Translations under genes and position numbers: made by a program
Notes under the pieces: generated by a model
Told to the model about the DNA's origin: nothing
What the model saw: the letters and a program-made list of their open reading frames with translations, nothing else
The model's database searches: none
Virus record (IMG/VR): IMGVR_UViG_3300032296_000916
Coordinates: 1 to 39,793 of that record
Reading direction: 5' to 3' (one strand)
DNA: 39,793 nt
Source: a virus
In this document: positions 29,091-37,636 of the stretch, piece after piece
Layout of the letters: the number at the start of each line of letters is the position of its first letter
Position numbering within the stretch: the stretch's first letter is position 1

Positions 29091-32000
29091 TAAAACATTA
29101 CCGGATCAGTGGTATCACCATAGGTAATCCCATTGACTTGCGGTGCAACCATAGAGTGTCCGTCAATAGATTCTTGCTGATTCTTGAGGTATCCAAATGC
29201 AATTTGCCAATAACGCAGAGCTTGATCGGCAAAATCTTTATCTTCCAAGTCAACTGCATGAACAGCAGCAATAATCGCTCTTTCCTGCTCCAGAGGAACA
29301 AAGTCGTAAAGACTGGAAATCCTTGGAGAAGTTACCTTGTAGATGATCCTTGCCCAAGCGCAAGGCTTGCCAATGCGAATTCTGCGATAGCTTGGGTTAA
29401 TTTCATTCGGATGATATTGACCGATTAAAGTCATATCATTGCTACGACCATAATCCCACGCGTAGAGGCTAACATATCCATCTGTGAGGGGTTTTTCGAT
29501 ATGAGCAACAGATTTTACGAATGTCGGATCATAAATCGCATCAACAAAGAATGTAGATGAAACAGAGTTCCCAGTTTTCGTGTAGCTCCTGCGTCCAGTT
29601 GTGGATGTCAAGTTTTTTGCGTTATTAAGAGTGTCGTAAAGCTCAAAAACATTATTGTTGATTCTACGAACATAATAATTGGTTCCAGCAACTAATCCTG
29701 TTGGCAAAACATCTCCATCATTTGCGCGAGCTACAAGCTGTGTTCCTGTCTCGTAAAGCGATGCTTCGGCGGCAATACTAGTAGATGCCTGAACGGATAC
29801 ATTACGAATGATATCCATGCTCAATTGACCAGTTCCAGTAGATGTCAAAACGATAGGAGTCGATCCGTTGTAGACACGAACTTCATCTCCGATGATTTTA
29901 ATCGTATAATCAGTAGATGTTAAAAGCGGAGTCGGTAATGTTCCAGAAGTGCTAAACTGCACGACTTCATCTTCCGTCAAGTATCCAAGATTAGTTGGTT
30001 TAATTAAATTTGCATCAACCGATGGAGTAACTTGAGTGCGAATTGCGTAATATGTCTGACCAGTTCCAAACGAATCTACATTGATAACAGTAGTTAAACC
30101 AATATTTGAATATGCTTTTGCCAATGTATTTGACGCAACGCTTAAATAGAATGGAGTTACACCATTATCTATGGATGGAGATGTTGTTGGAAGAATATAG
30201 TCAGTTCCAAAATAAATTTGTTGACCGCTTGTAAGGCTTGTAAAGTCTCCTAGCCAGTTATTTGTAAAATCAACTCCGAATGCGCGAGAAAGAACTACAT
30301 AAAATGTTCCAGTTGGGGCTGAAGTGATATTAACATCGCTGAAGTCGGAGTTCTTAACCGTGAATGTTCCAGTAATTCCGTTAAGTGGTGTTTCTGCGCG
30401 ATATGATGTTCCAGAAACAAGGGGAGATGGCAATGAGCCAGTAGATGAGAAATTTACAAATACGCCAGTTGAAGGAGTAATCGTCACGGTTGGAATGGAT
30501 GTATATCCAGTTCCAGAAGTAACAACATTAATTCCAGTTACCTCACCTGAAAATACAGATATTGTTCCAGTTGCTGGAGTTGGAAGCAATCCAGAGACAG
30601 TGTATGTGAATGTAGTAGCTGTATTGTCGGCTATGGAAGAAACAATAGTTCCAACGGCAGGAGTCGGAAGCGTTGAAAGAACATTTATAGTAAATGTAGT
30701 CGGCCCAGTAACGGTTACATTGTAAGTTGCATTGTATCCAGCAGATGTTCCAGTAGCTCCAGAAATAGTAACTCGATCACCAGTATTGTAGTCATGGTTC
30801 GTTGAAGTTGTCACCGTGGCCAGTGTTCCAACGCGAGTAATAGACGAAACAGATGTATTTATTTGAGGAACACTAATAACAACATTTCCGTTGTATCCAA
30901 CTTCGTTTGCTCCAGAAATTGCAACGGTCTGACCTGAACTAAAGCCATGCGAAGTTGATGTTGTTGCAGTAGCAGTTGTTCCTACACGAGAAATAGAAGA
31001 AACGGAGAGATTTGTATTATTGACCGTTGCTGTTGCTGTGGCTCCAGTTCCTCCGCCACCGCTAATTTTTACTTGCGGCACTTCAGCATAGTTAAAGCCG
31101 CCAGAAATCTTTGTAAATCCAGAAACAAATGATGTAGTAATTGTTGCTGTTGCCGTTGCTTGAGCTAATCCAGTTCCGGGAAATCCGGGGGGAGGATCAA
31201 TCGTGATTGTTGGAGCGGAAGAATACCCCTGTCCAGCATCAGTGATTACAATGTTATTTACAGCACCAGAAACAAGAACTGCATATCCAGTTGCAACGCG
31301 AGTTTGAAGATTGCTTCCAGCAGGAAGATCGGTTGGTTGAGAGAATGTCACATTCGGAACGGTTGTTCCGTATCCGCTTCCACCAGCAGTTACGCGAGTA
31401 GATGTTACCACGCCAACAATATTTGCTTGAAATTGCGCTCCAGAGCCAGAAGGAGTTCCAATAGAAAGTCCTTGAGCTGTAATTTGACTTTCTGTTCCAA
31501 CTTTAGATGTTGCTTGAATCAATTTCACAAGCGAATTTGTTCCGGCTCCAGCCGTTGTAATCTTGATTGGATTTACGAAGTTTGTAGGGCTTGAAGCAAG
31601 GGCGTCAGCTTGGTTTTCGTGAAGCGAAACAGAGAATGGATCAATAATATTTACAAAGTAATTCTGGTTCGCAATAAGAGGTTGTGGCAATGTTCCACCA
31701 GAAGTAAATGCCTGAACTTGGTCTCCATCATTGAAGTAATGTCGAACACTGAAAACAAGTTTTGTTTCTGGAACAATTGCTTTGCGAATATCAATATCAA
31801 TCGGATTCATTGATCCAGTTGTATATACTGGATTCGTGTTGCTTTTTGCGTCAGAAAGCGAACTGAAAATGTTCAAATGCGTTGAATCAATAGGTTGAGC
31901 AAAGTAAGTTTTATCAACCTCAAGCGGAGAAGGAAGCGGAGTGTTTGGAAAAACAACTTCATTTGGAGAATCAATCGCAAACGATGGTGCAGACGCAAAC

Positions 32001-32830
32001 TCCATTGAAGTTACAACGCTTGCATTGCGTTTATCTTGAAGTTGCATTGAACCAAATCCAATGATGCTAGAAAGCGCAATAGGATACTGTAATGCTTCTG
32101 CGCTCAATGAATCGCCGAACAACTGAACGGTGTATGCGTCAATAACTCCGACATAGTATGTTTGGCCATCATTTAGAGGAACAGGAATAGTTCCACTGAT
32201 GACTTTAGTTGACATTCCTTGGCCAGAAGTCAGGCCATGAGGTGTTGCTGTTGTAAAATTGGTGATCGGAGTAATTGCAACATTTCGTGTAGCAATCGTT
32301 GCATCATCAGGAGCGATCGTTCCATACTGGAAGTCTTGCTGTGAGTGAATAGGAACAAGGATTCCATCAACACCAGCGCCATTCGGCATTTGCGAACGGA
32401 GAATGCGATTGTTTTGGTCTATTCCGAGAACGCGAAGTTTCTTGCCAACATCGTTATTGCTTTCAGCAACCGCAATAAGTTGAGATGGACTAATTATGTC
32501 CATGAGCGTTGCTGTATATCCACGATCATCCCACGCCCATTCAACGGAATTATACACTCCACCTTTGTTTACATGATACTGGAAAAGTCTGTTTCTGAAA
32601 TATGTTGGAGAGCCATCCACATTGACAGCAAGCGGAACATCAATGCCATAAGGAAGTGCCAAAGAGCAACGATCCCATCCCGTGCAAACATCAACTTCTG
32701 CGGTGGCATGAGTCCAATGTCCAGACTCAAGCAATGTCTGAACGGCTTGCTGAATTTTGCGAAAGATTTTTTTAGAATCAGTCGTTCCTAGAATTTCAGC
32801 GCATTCTTCGTAAATGTCAGAAACAAACAT
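29090..32830 (-). CDS. Tail adaptor/gatekeeper-like protein enlarged by repeats
   Basis: 1246 residues. The N-terminus (about 1-140) has the helical start FVSDIYEECAEILG, then AVQTLLESGHWTHATAEVDV and VPLAVNVDGSPTYFRNRL; the last ~150 residues contain GYVSLYAWDYGRSN and RIRIGKPCAWARI. Together these resemble tail tubular A/gatekeeper-type adaptors of ~200-400 residues. About 900 residues of beta-repeats sit between them: about seven units around a G-x-L-P-x-P-L...Y core, GxGY-x2-(A/I/V)P-x-V/I strands, and two copies of S-S-I-(S/T)-R-V-G-T. These resemble Ig-like or carbohydrate-contacting decorations and may extend from the tail. Starts 9 bases after the Pro-rich gene's stop. Confidence 0.55.
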   Translation of the reverse strand: MFVSDIYEECAEILGTTDSKKIFRKIQQAVQTLLESGHWTHATAEVDVCTGWDRCSLALPYGIDVPLAVNVDGSPTYFRNRLFQYHVNKGGVYNSVEWAWDDRGYTATLMDIISPSQLIAVAESNNDVGKKLRVLGIDQNNRILRSQMPNGAGVDGILVPIHSQQDFQYGTIAPDDATIATRNVAITPITNFTTATPHGLTSGQGMSTKVISGTIPVPLNDGQTYYVGVIDAYTVQLFGDSLSAEALQYPIALSSIIGFGSMQLQDKRNASVVTSMEFASAPSFAIDSPNEVVFPNTPLPSPLEVDKTYFAQPIDSTHLNIFSSLSDAKSNTNPVYTTGSMNPIDIDIRKAIVPETKLVFSVRHYFNDGDQVQAFTSGGTLPQPLIANQNYFVNIIDPFSVSLHENQADALASSPTNFVNPIKITTAGAGTNSLVKLIQATSKVGTESQITAQGLSIGTPSGSGAQFQANIVGVVTSTRVTAGGSGYGTTVPNVTFSQPTDLPAGSNLQTRVATGYAVLVSGAVNNIVITDAGQGYSSAPTITIDPPPGFPGTGLAQATATATITTSFVSGFTKISGGFNYAEVPQVKISGGGGTGATATATVNNTNLSVSSISRVGTTATATTSTSHGFSSGQTVAISGANEVGYNGNVVISVPQINTSVSSITRVGTLATVTTSTNHDYNTGDRVTISGATGTSAGYNATYNVTVTGPTTFTINVLSTLPTPAVGTIVSSIADNTATTFTYTVSGLLPTPATGTISVFSGEVTGINVVTSGTGYTSIPTVTITPSTGVFVNFSSTGSLPSPLVSGTSYRAETPLNGITGTFTVKNSDFSDVNITSAPTGTFYVVLSRAFGVDFTNNWLGDFTSLTSGQQIYFGTDYILPTTSPSIDNGVTPFYLSVASNTLAKAYSNIGLTTVINVDSFGTGQTYYAIRTQVTPSVDANLIKPTNLGYLTEDEVVQFSTSGTLPTPLLTSTDYTIKIIGDEVRVYNGSTPIVLTSTGTGQLSMDIIRNVSVQASTSIAAEASLYETGTQLVARANDGDVLPTGLVAGTNYYVRRINNNVFELYDTLNNAKNLTSTTGRRSYTKTGNSVSSTFFVDAIYDPTFVKSVAHIEKPLTDGYVSLYAWDYGRSNDMTLIGQYHPNEINPSYRRIRIGKPCAWARIIYKVTSPRISSLYDFVPLEQERAIIAAVHAVDLEDKDFADQALRYWQIAFGYLKNQQESIDGHSMVAPQVNGITYGDTTDPVMF

Positions 32831-32839
32831 GGCGCGACA

Positions 32840-33169
32840 TTAGCGCATCGAACCTTGCTCTGCAATACTTTTCAAGAATTCCTCGTCTTCTGTTGATTCT
32901 GGCGCTTCTGGAGCCATTTCAGCGCCTTCAGGTGCTGGTGATGCAGATTCACCTTTTTGTTTGTCAACATCAGCTTTTAATGCATCAAGGCCACTGGCAA
33001 GTTCAGTTACAAGAGAGTAAATTGCATCAAAAGCATCAGATGGCATTTGAACCATAACTTGACCACCTGTAGGAGTAACCATGTCGGGAGTTGGTGCGGC
33101 CATTTCACCCGGCATCGCTTCTGTGGTTGGAGTTGGTGCTTCGGTTGGAAGCGTATTTTTAGGTGGCAT
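32840..33169 (-). CDS. Small Pro/Ala/Glu-rich virion-region protein
   Basis: 109 residues, low complexity at both ends (Pro/Thr/Ala/Glu) with one predicted helix in the middle (DAFDAIYSLVTELASGLDAL, about 45-64). It lies between the capsid-staple-like gene and the adaptor-like gene with 4-base and 9-base gaps. The helix flanked by disordered arms suggests a peptide that binds a virion partner. Function unknown. Confidence 0.5.
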   Translation of the reverse strand: MPPKNTLPTEAPTPTTEAMPGEMAAPTPDMVTPTGGQVMVQMPSDAFDAIYSLVTELASGLDALKADVDKQKGESASPAPEGAEMAPEAPESTEDEEFLKSIAEQGSMR

Positions 33170-33173
33170 AAAT

Positions 33174-33605
33174 TTAATCTTCGTTTTCCTCTTCGTCTTC
33201 TTCTTCCATTTCTTCGGATTCGCCTTCGGCTGCCTTCAAGCCTACTTCGATTGCGTCCTCATCGTCCTCTTCTTCTTCCATTTCGTTTTCTGGCATTTCT
33301 TCGCAACATTCTGGCTTGATGCCGCAGATGCAAAGCTCAACGGAATGCCGCTTCTCATTTTTGCCATTGCGAGTAATATCTTCTGTGCGTTCCATCACTT
33401 TTTTGTAATGGATAATTGCCATGCCTTCCTTTCCGAGCTTTTCAAGGCCTTTTACATTGTCAAAATATAGCGAAGGATAGTGATATTTTGGCGATTCTTC
33501 AGATTCTTCAGAACCCATTGAGATCGTCATTCCACCAGACTTAAGTTCTTCTCCAAGGTTGATGAAATCTGATTTGAGTTTAACTTTTTCGTTAGCGTAT
33601 GGCAT
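33174..33605 (-). CDS. Acidic capsid-staple-like protein
   Basis: 143 residues. The core (about 35-95) reads YHYPSLYFDN, GMAIIHYKKVMERTEDITR and SVELCICGIK, which resembles the beta-fold of small capsid-stapling proteins of podoviruses (phage epsilon15 gp10 type). I am not certain. The C-terminal ~40 residues are extremely acidic (EEEEDD, EEMEEEDEEENED) and contain DAIEVGLKA, matching the C-terminal motif of the head proteins at 8625-12056. A Cys cluster (CICGIKPECC) lies before the tail. It overlaps the preceding membrane gene by 14 bases. The acidic tail could bind basic partners. Confidence 0.45.
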   Translation of the reverse strand: MPYANEKVKLKSDFINLGEELKSGGMTISMGSEESEESPKYHYPSLYFDNVKGLEKLGKEGMAIIHYKKVMERTEDITRNGKNEKRHSVELCICGIKPECCEEMPENEMEEEEDDEDAIEVGLKAAEGESEEMEEEDEEENED

Positions 33606-33897
33606 ATTGTAAGATTATTGCTATTGTTATCACGATTACAGAAGGGATTGTCAAGTCTGCAAAGAATGCTTTCTGCGTCCAGTATTTCGGATTGAAACCA
33701 CCAAGCACACTCATATCTTTTCTCAACTTACTTGGAGATGCTTCTATATTTCGATACTCGGCTTGAGAAATTTCCCTGCCTGCGAAGAAGAAGATTCCCG
33801 CAATAGCACCGATAAACGGATTCTTTGTCAAAGCATATCCAATGCCTTGGAGTGCAAGGCATATTAGGATATGAGATATGTTGATGTAGTTTTTCAA
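33592..33897 (-). CDS. Membrane protein, holin-like candidate
   Basis: 101 residues starting at TTG, whose TTGA overlap with the previous stop supports it; no ATG lies nearby. Three hydrophobic segments: about 5-25 (INISHILICLALQGIGYAL), 27-40 (PFIGAIAGIFFFAG) and 84-100 (IPSVIVITIAIILQYAI). Between them is an A-G-R-E-I-S-Q-A-E-Y motif, then a Trp/Pro-rich loop (GGFNPKYW). I recall similar small phage membrane proteins with 'GREH-Q-A-E-Y' segments; a holin is possible, but no endolysin is next to it. It lies between tailspike and capsid-like genes. Confidence 0.55.
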   Translation of the reverse strand: MKNYINISHILICLALQGIGYALTKNPFIGAIAGIFFFAGREISQAEYRNIEASPSKLRKDMSVLGGFNPKYWTQKAFFADLTIPSVIVITIAIILQYAIR

Positions 33898-33989
33898 GGT
33901 TTTTTGATTAAAACTTTATTCAAAGTGCCATTCTCTCTTGCGTAGATTGTTTTGCCTTTATCTGGACTTTCGTATGTAACTTTATTCAT
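33894..33989 (-). CDS. 31-residue small protein, YESPDKGKT type
   Basis: The start is the ATG at 33989, and the TGA stop overlaps the TTG start of the membrane gene (TTGA). The product begins MNKVTYESPDKGKTIYAREN and ends LNKVLIKKP. A Y-E-S-P-D-x-G-x-T-x-Y pattern occurs in tiny phage proteins I recall. It follows the tailspike gene by 7 bases. Function unknown. Confidence 0.45.
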   Translation of the reverse strand: MNKVTYESPDKGKTIYARENGTLNKVLIKKP

Positions 33990-33996
33990 ACATCGT

Positions 33997-35715
33997 TTAT
34001 GATTGTGTTCCGACTACTGTTCCATCGGTATCTGAAGTCGGTGCGCCAGATTTTATTCGTAACCTTCCAGAGCTATCTACCCACAATCTATAATTACCTA
34101 ATCTAACAGGAGATGTCCATAAACCATTACCGACCATAACATCTCCACCACTTGGGTTTAAGAATAATGGTTTAGTAGCAACTCCAGAATGAATAGATTG
34201 GATTACAAAACAATCGTTGATAGGATCGTAGCCCAAAGCAGCGCGTTTAGCATTTGTTGCAAAATCTTCTACAAAAGATGTTCCGTTTCCAGAAACATCT
34301 CCAAAGGTATTTACTAAATATGAAGTGTTTGCAACGCCAGCGGTCAACCTCGTCCTACCTAAAATGTCGTGCGTATACACTGGAGCATTTTTATTAAATC
34401 CCCACAAGCCAGCTTGTATTTGGCTTTGAAGGTTTGTGCCTACATAATGATTTGCCGCTAAAGCAGGGACAACCGCTGTTGCAGCAGTTGCCATACCGCT
34501 TACAAATACATTGATGTTATTTGCACCCGTTGCGTTAACTGCATAACGATGGTTTGTGCCAATAATTCTTGCATCAATACTAACAAGTCCAATTGCAACA
34601 GCACTACTATCAATTAAAATTGCATCCGCAACATTCAGCCCAACAGCAGAAGCATTTTTAACCCTAAAGTTAACAAAGGTAGCTATGCCTGACTTTATGT
34701 ATAAACCTTCGTTTTGCGGAACATAAGCAGCGCAATTTACATACTCAATATTTTGCCCTGTATCATGCCACCAACCTCTATACTCTGATAAGTAAGAATA
34801 GCAGTTAGCAAAAGTGGAGTCTGTGCCGCCAACATAAAATCCATATCCAGAACCCGCAACAAAGGAATCCCTTTTTGTTTGCATTGCTTGACAGTTTACA
34901 AACATACATTGGCCGCCGCCACCTGTGTCTAAAATAAATCCATTGTAACTCGCATTGTCAATACAGTTTGATACAACACACAATGATGCTGATCCAATAT
35001 TAATTCCAGAACCTTGCTTGTCTCCAACACCGCAAAGTATTGTTTTTACATTACTTATAGAAACATATTTCGGGCTACCAAATACAAATGTTGATGTTGA
35101 TATACTTGTGTATTTTGCAACAAATATACCATTGCCCCAAGAATTTATTACAGTCAATCCATCAATATTTGAATAATCAGATTGAACAAGGATTGCAGAC
35201 CCTGCGCCAGCTTCTCCTCCATATATTGAAGGTGAGCCAAAAGATTTTGTGTTTGCTTGCTGGTTTACAATAAAGTTTCCAGTAATAAATGCTTTTGCTC
35301 TAATGTCTAAAACAGGAACAATATTAGAACCAGATGCCGCATCATATAGAATTGTTACTTTTCCTACAGCATTCCATGTTTGCTCACTATTTAAAACGAG
35401 AGATTGTGTTATGCGATATGTTCCTGTTTGCCATAACAAACCAAAACCGCTCGCAATAGCAGCTTGAATCGCAGCAGTATCATCCGCAACTCCGTCACCT
35501 ACTGCTCCAAAATCCTTCACATTGACCACATCAGCGAACCTGTTTGCTAATGTCCTTGCCGTAGTCGATCCAGTTGCTGTCACGCTGGAGCTATTCAGCC
35601 CTACAAAGCTGTTTGCCGTCACTACGCCAGCGTTGCTCACAGTCATCTGGTCAACGCCACCTACGCCGATGATTGCCTGTGTTCCGTCTGTGGATGCTTT
35701 AATGTTTGCGCTCAT
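33997..35715 (-). CDS. Tailspike 1 (pectate-lyase-like beta-helix)
   Basis: 572 residues. The N-terminal ~50 residues (MSANIKASTDGTQ...) probably attach to the tail. The shared cassette follows (about 49-86: STTARTLANRFADV, then VKDFGAVGDGVADDTAA), the signature of the phage pectate-lyase-3/beta-helix tailspike domain. The rest is right-handed beta-helix-like (repeated Gly/Asn/Val/Ser strand-turns, with CLVSN-type and G-x-G-x-x turns). The last ~100 residues (about 470-572) form a compact end. Predicted to bind or cleave a host glycan. Its first 8 codons are also found upstream of the second spike (see the repeat). Confidence 0.75.
   Translation of the reverse strand: MSANIKASTDGTQAIIGVGGVDQMTVSNAGVVTANSFVGLNSSSVTATGSTTARTLANRFADVVNVKDFGAVGDGVADDTAAIQAAIASGFGLLWQTGTYRITQSLVLNSEQTWNAVGKVTILYDAASGSNIVPVLDIRAKAFITGNFIVNQQANTKSFGSPSIYGGEAGAGSAILVQSDYSNIDGLTVINSWGNGIFVAKYTSISTSTFVFGSPKYVSISNVKTILCGVGDKQGSGINIGSASLCVVSNCIDNASYNGFILDTGGGGQCMFVNCQAMQTKRDSFVAGSGYGFYVGGTDSTFANCYSYLSEYRGWWHDTGQNIEYVNCAAYVPQNEGLYIKSGIATFVNFRVKNASAVGLNVADAILIDSSAVAIGLVSIDARIIGTNHRYAVNATGANNINVFVSGMATAATAVVPALAANHYVGTNLQSQIQAGLWGFNKNAPVYTHDILGRTRLTAGVANTSYLVNTFGDVSGNGTSFVEDFATNAKRAALGYDPINDCFVIQSIHSGVATKPLFLNPSGGDVMVGNGLWTSPVRLGNYRLWVDSSGRLRIKSGAPTSDTDGTVVGTQS
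35462..35575 (-). repeat. Tailspike linker cassette, copy 1
   Basis: About 115 bases encoding the STTAR...DDTAAIQAA linker of tailspike 1. Highly similar in DNA to copies at 37272-37390 and 39558-39668, a natural place for recombination between spike genes. Confidence 0.8.
35693..35715 (-). repeat. 23-base repeat, copy 1 (start of tailspike 1)
   Basis: Encodes the first eight residues of tailspike 1 (MSANIKAS minus the last wobble). An exact copy is at 37614-37636, where it forms a 9-codon leader ORF. Confidence 0.9.
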
Positions 35716-35718
35716 AGT

Positions 35719-35802
35719 TTAAATATCATATCCTTCGTTTTCCCAGCGTTCTTGTTCTACTTCGTAGTCTGGTTTTTCTTTGGTGTAGTCGTATAAGTTC
35801 AT
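35719..35802 (-). CDS. 27-residue micro-gene between tailspikes
   Basis: The ATG at 35802 overlaps the stop of the second tailspike by one base (TAATG), and its own TAA ends 3 bases before tailspike 1. The product (MNLYDYTKEKPDYEVEQERW and a short acidic end) is Tyr/Glu-rich. It is too short for any call; it may be a small chaperone or a relic. The coupling on one side and the small gap on the other are its main support. Confidence 0.4.
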   Translation of the reverse strand: MNLYDYTKEKPDYEVEQERWENEGYDI

Positions 35803-37610
35803 TAAGATGCTGATCGTGTTTTAATTGTGGATATGACAATTTGTTGCGCTGCAACATACCCATTTGATATTTGGTATTTTACAGTTCCCGCATTGTATGC
35901 TAATCCGATTTGGTTTGCCCCGGCTGCACCTGATACCATTGAAGCTGCACCTGATACTTTTGTAACTGTTCCAGCATAACACAAGAACATTCCAAGATCA
36001 CCAGTTCCATTATTGTGCAGTAAAACAAGTCCAGACCCCGTTCCAAGTTGATATGGAGTTCCGTTAGCGACAGATACTGCTCCTTGTTTTGCAAAATCAA
36101 TTCCCCAATCAACTGATTGAACGGAGTTTGTAGTTATTGCTGTGCCAACGCCAATGTTTGGATAGATTGTTTTTGTTAAACCAGTTCCACCATCAAAAAT
36201 TTGACCAACTAAATTTCCGATTACTCTATTATTTGCAATCGTATATCCATCGGATGACCCGTTATCAACATAAATTCCATATTGTTGGTTTGCTGGAAAT
36301 TCACCGCTTGTTCCGCAGGTTGCTCCTATAATTTTAAAATTAGTTGTATTTGCAACCACACTTATTCCTGATCCTACATTATTTGAAAAAGAACCTCCAA
36401 TTACAGATATGCCAGAAGCAAATTGCCCAAACAATAATCCATCGCCATTTGAACCGCTTGATGATTGATTGTTACTTGCAACAACATTTACCAAATCAAC
36501 TTGTCGTATTGTATTTAATGCATTAATTCCATACAATAAAATACCTCCTTGTTTATTGGTGCAAGCCCATGTTTGATTAATGCTTAAAAGATCAATTTTA
36601 CCTTGAGCAAATATTCCATATCCTGATCCAGAATCAAAAAACGATTCCGTTACAAACATTGCTTGGATTCTATTTATGCCGCCCGAAGGGACTAAAAATA
36701 ATCCATTACCACACCAAACAGTAGAGATATGCCGCAATGTTAAATCTCCAACAGAAGTTACCCTAATTCCAGCGGCAGATTGAATCGTTGAGCTTTGTCC
36801 ATTTATCCATAAGTCTTCAAGAACAATATCAACAGAACCTTGTCCGGTCGGATTTACTGCTGTAATATCTATATTATAGTTTGTATTATTAGCAAAATGA
36901 CAATCTTTTATTCTGGTGTTAGCTGATGCTGTGCCAGTTATTCCAACTCCATTATAGCCATTAAAAAATTTACATTGTTTTATAGATGTATAAGAAGCTC
37001 CATTTATATTAATATAATATCCACTCGTTTTAGTAACAGATGTTTTAAAGTGAAGATTAAAAAATTGAACTCCGTCATCTCTATTTAAATCTACTGCTGA
37101 TGTTAAAACAAAAGCATCTCCAGATGCAAAATTTGGAGCTATTACACAACTATTACCAATTCCCTCAAGAATCATTGGATAATTAAAGGTAATAGTTGAT
37201 GTTATTTTATATGTTCCTACAGGAAATTCTATTTTCCCTCCTTTTTTATTAGCACTTGCGATTGCATTAATTGCAGCTTGAATCGCAGCAGTATCGTCAG
37301 CAACCCCATCGCCAACTGCACCGAAATCTTTTACATTGACTACATCAGCAAAGCGGTTTGCTAACGAGCGAGCGGTCGTGCTGCCAGTAGCAATCGCAGT
37401 CGAGTTGCTGATATTCCCAAGGCCAGTTGTGCCAGCAAACGAAACATTCCCGCTTGCATCTACACTCAACACATCCTGCGTAGTTGCGCCTGCATTTCCC
37501 CTTGCCAGCTTAATCGTGCCGTCTGGTGACGATGGCACTGCCAGCGTAAAGTTCTGTGTTGCTGTCGGTGATTGTCCAACTTGGACTGCGTTTGCTTTGA
37601 TTAGACTCAT
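35802..37610 (-). CDS. Tailspike 2 (pectate-lyase-like beta-helix)
   Basis: 602 residues. The N-terminal ~75 residues (MSLIKANAVQVGQSPTATQ, GTIKLARGNAGATTQDVLSV) form a tail-attachment region common in phage tail fibres. Then the shared cassette (STTARSLANRFADV, VKDFGAVGDGVADDTAAIQA, about 75-112), followed by beta-helix turns with GYYININGASYTSIKQC, DGLLFGQFASGIS and similar. The C-terminal part ends in GAAGANQIGLAYNAGT and a final basic tip. The start is the ATG at 37610, overlapping the stop of the 9-codon leader ORF. Likely receptor-binding with or without glycan-lyase action. Confidence 0.75.
   Translation of the reverse strand: MSLIKANAVQVGQSPTATQNFTLAVPSSPDGTIKLARGNAGATTQDVLSVDASGNVSFAGTTGLGNISNSTAIATGSTTARSLANRFADVVNVKDFGAVGDGVADDTAAIQAAINAIASANKKGGKIEFPVGTYKITSTITFNYPMILEGIGNSCVIAPNFASGDAFVLTSAVDLNRDDGVQFFNLHFKTSVTKTSGYYININGASYTSIKQCKFFNGYNGVGITGTASANTRIKDCHFANNTNYNIDITAVNPTGQGSVDIVLEDLWINGQSSTIQSAAGIRVTSVGDLTLRHISTVWCGNGLFLVPSGGINRIQAMFVTESFFDSGSGYGIFAQGKIDLLSINQTWACTNKQGGILLYGINALNTIRQVDLVNVVASNNQSSSGSNGDGLLFGQFASGISVIGGSFSNNVGSGISVVANTTNFKIIGATCGTSGEFPANQQYGIYVDNGSSDGYTIANNRVIGNLVGQIFDGGTGLTKTIYPNIGVGTAITTNSVQSVDWGIDFAKQGAVSVANGTPYQLGTGSGLVLLHNNGTGDLGMFLCYAGTVTKVSGAASMVSGAAGANQIGLAYNAGTVKYQISNGYVAAQQIVISTIKTRSAS
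37272..37390 (-). repeat. Tailspike linker cassette, copy 2
   Basis: Second copy of the shared spike linker DNA. Differences from copy 1 are mainly at third codon positions, and the protein differs at only a few residues. Confidence 0.8.
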
Positions 37611-37636
37611 AGTGATGCTTTAATGTTTGCGCTCAT
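37607..37636 (-). other. 9-codon leader ORF: relic of a tailspike N-terminus
   Basis: ATG at 37636 (ATGA overlap with the stop of the gene before) to TGA at 37607-37609 (ATGA overlap with the tailspike 2 ATG). The peptide is MSANIKASL, matching the first eight residues of tailspike 1. Its first 23 bases are identical to 35693-35715. It is best read as the leftover start of an older spike gene now bridged into a new one; whether it is translated and couples to tailspike 2 is unknown. Confidence 0.7.
37614..37636 (-). repeat. 23-base repeat, copy 2 (ahead of tailspike 2)
   Basis: Exact match to the start of tailspike 1 at 35693-35715, out of place ahead of tailspike 2; it defines the recombination border. 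Confidence 0.9.

Noticed and set aside
35693-37636. 23-base direct repeat as an integration site or transposon target duplication
   Set aside because: Both copies are start regions of spike genes, there is no integrase or transposase, and the in-frame identity fits gene duplication or exchange.
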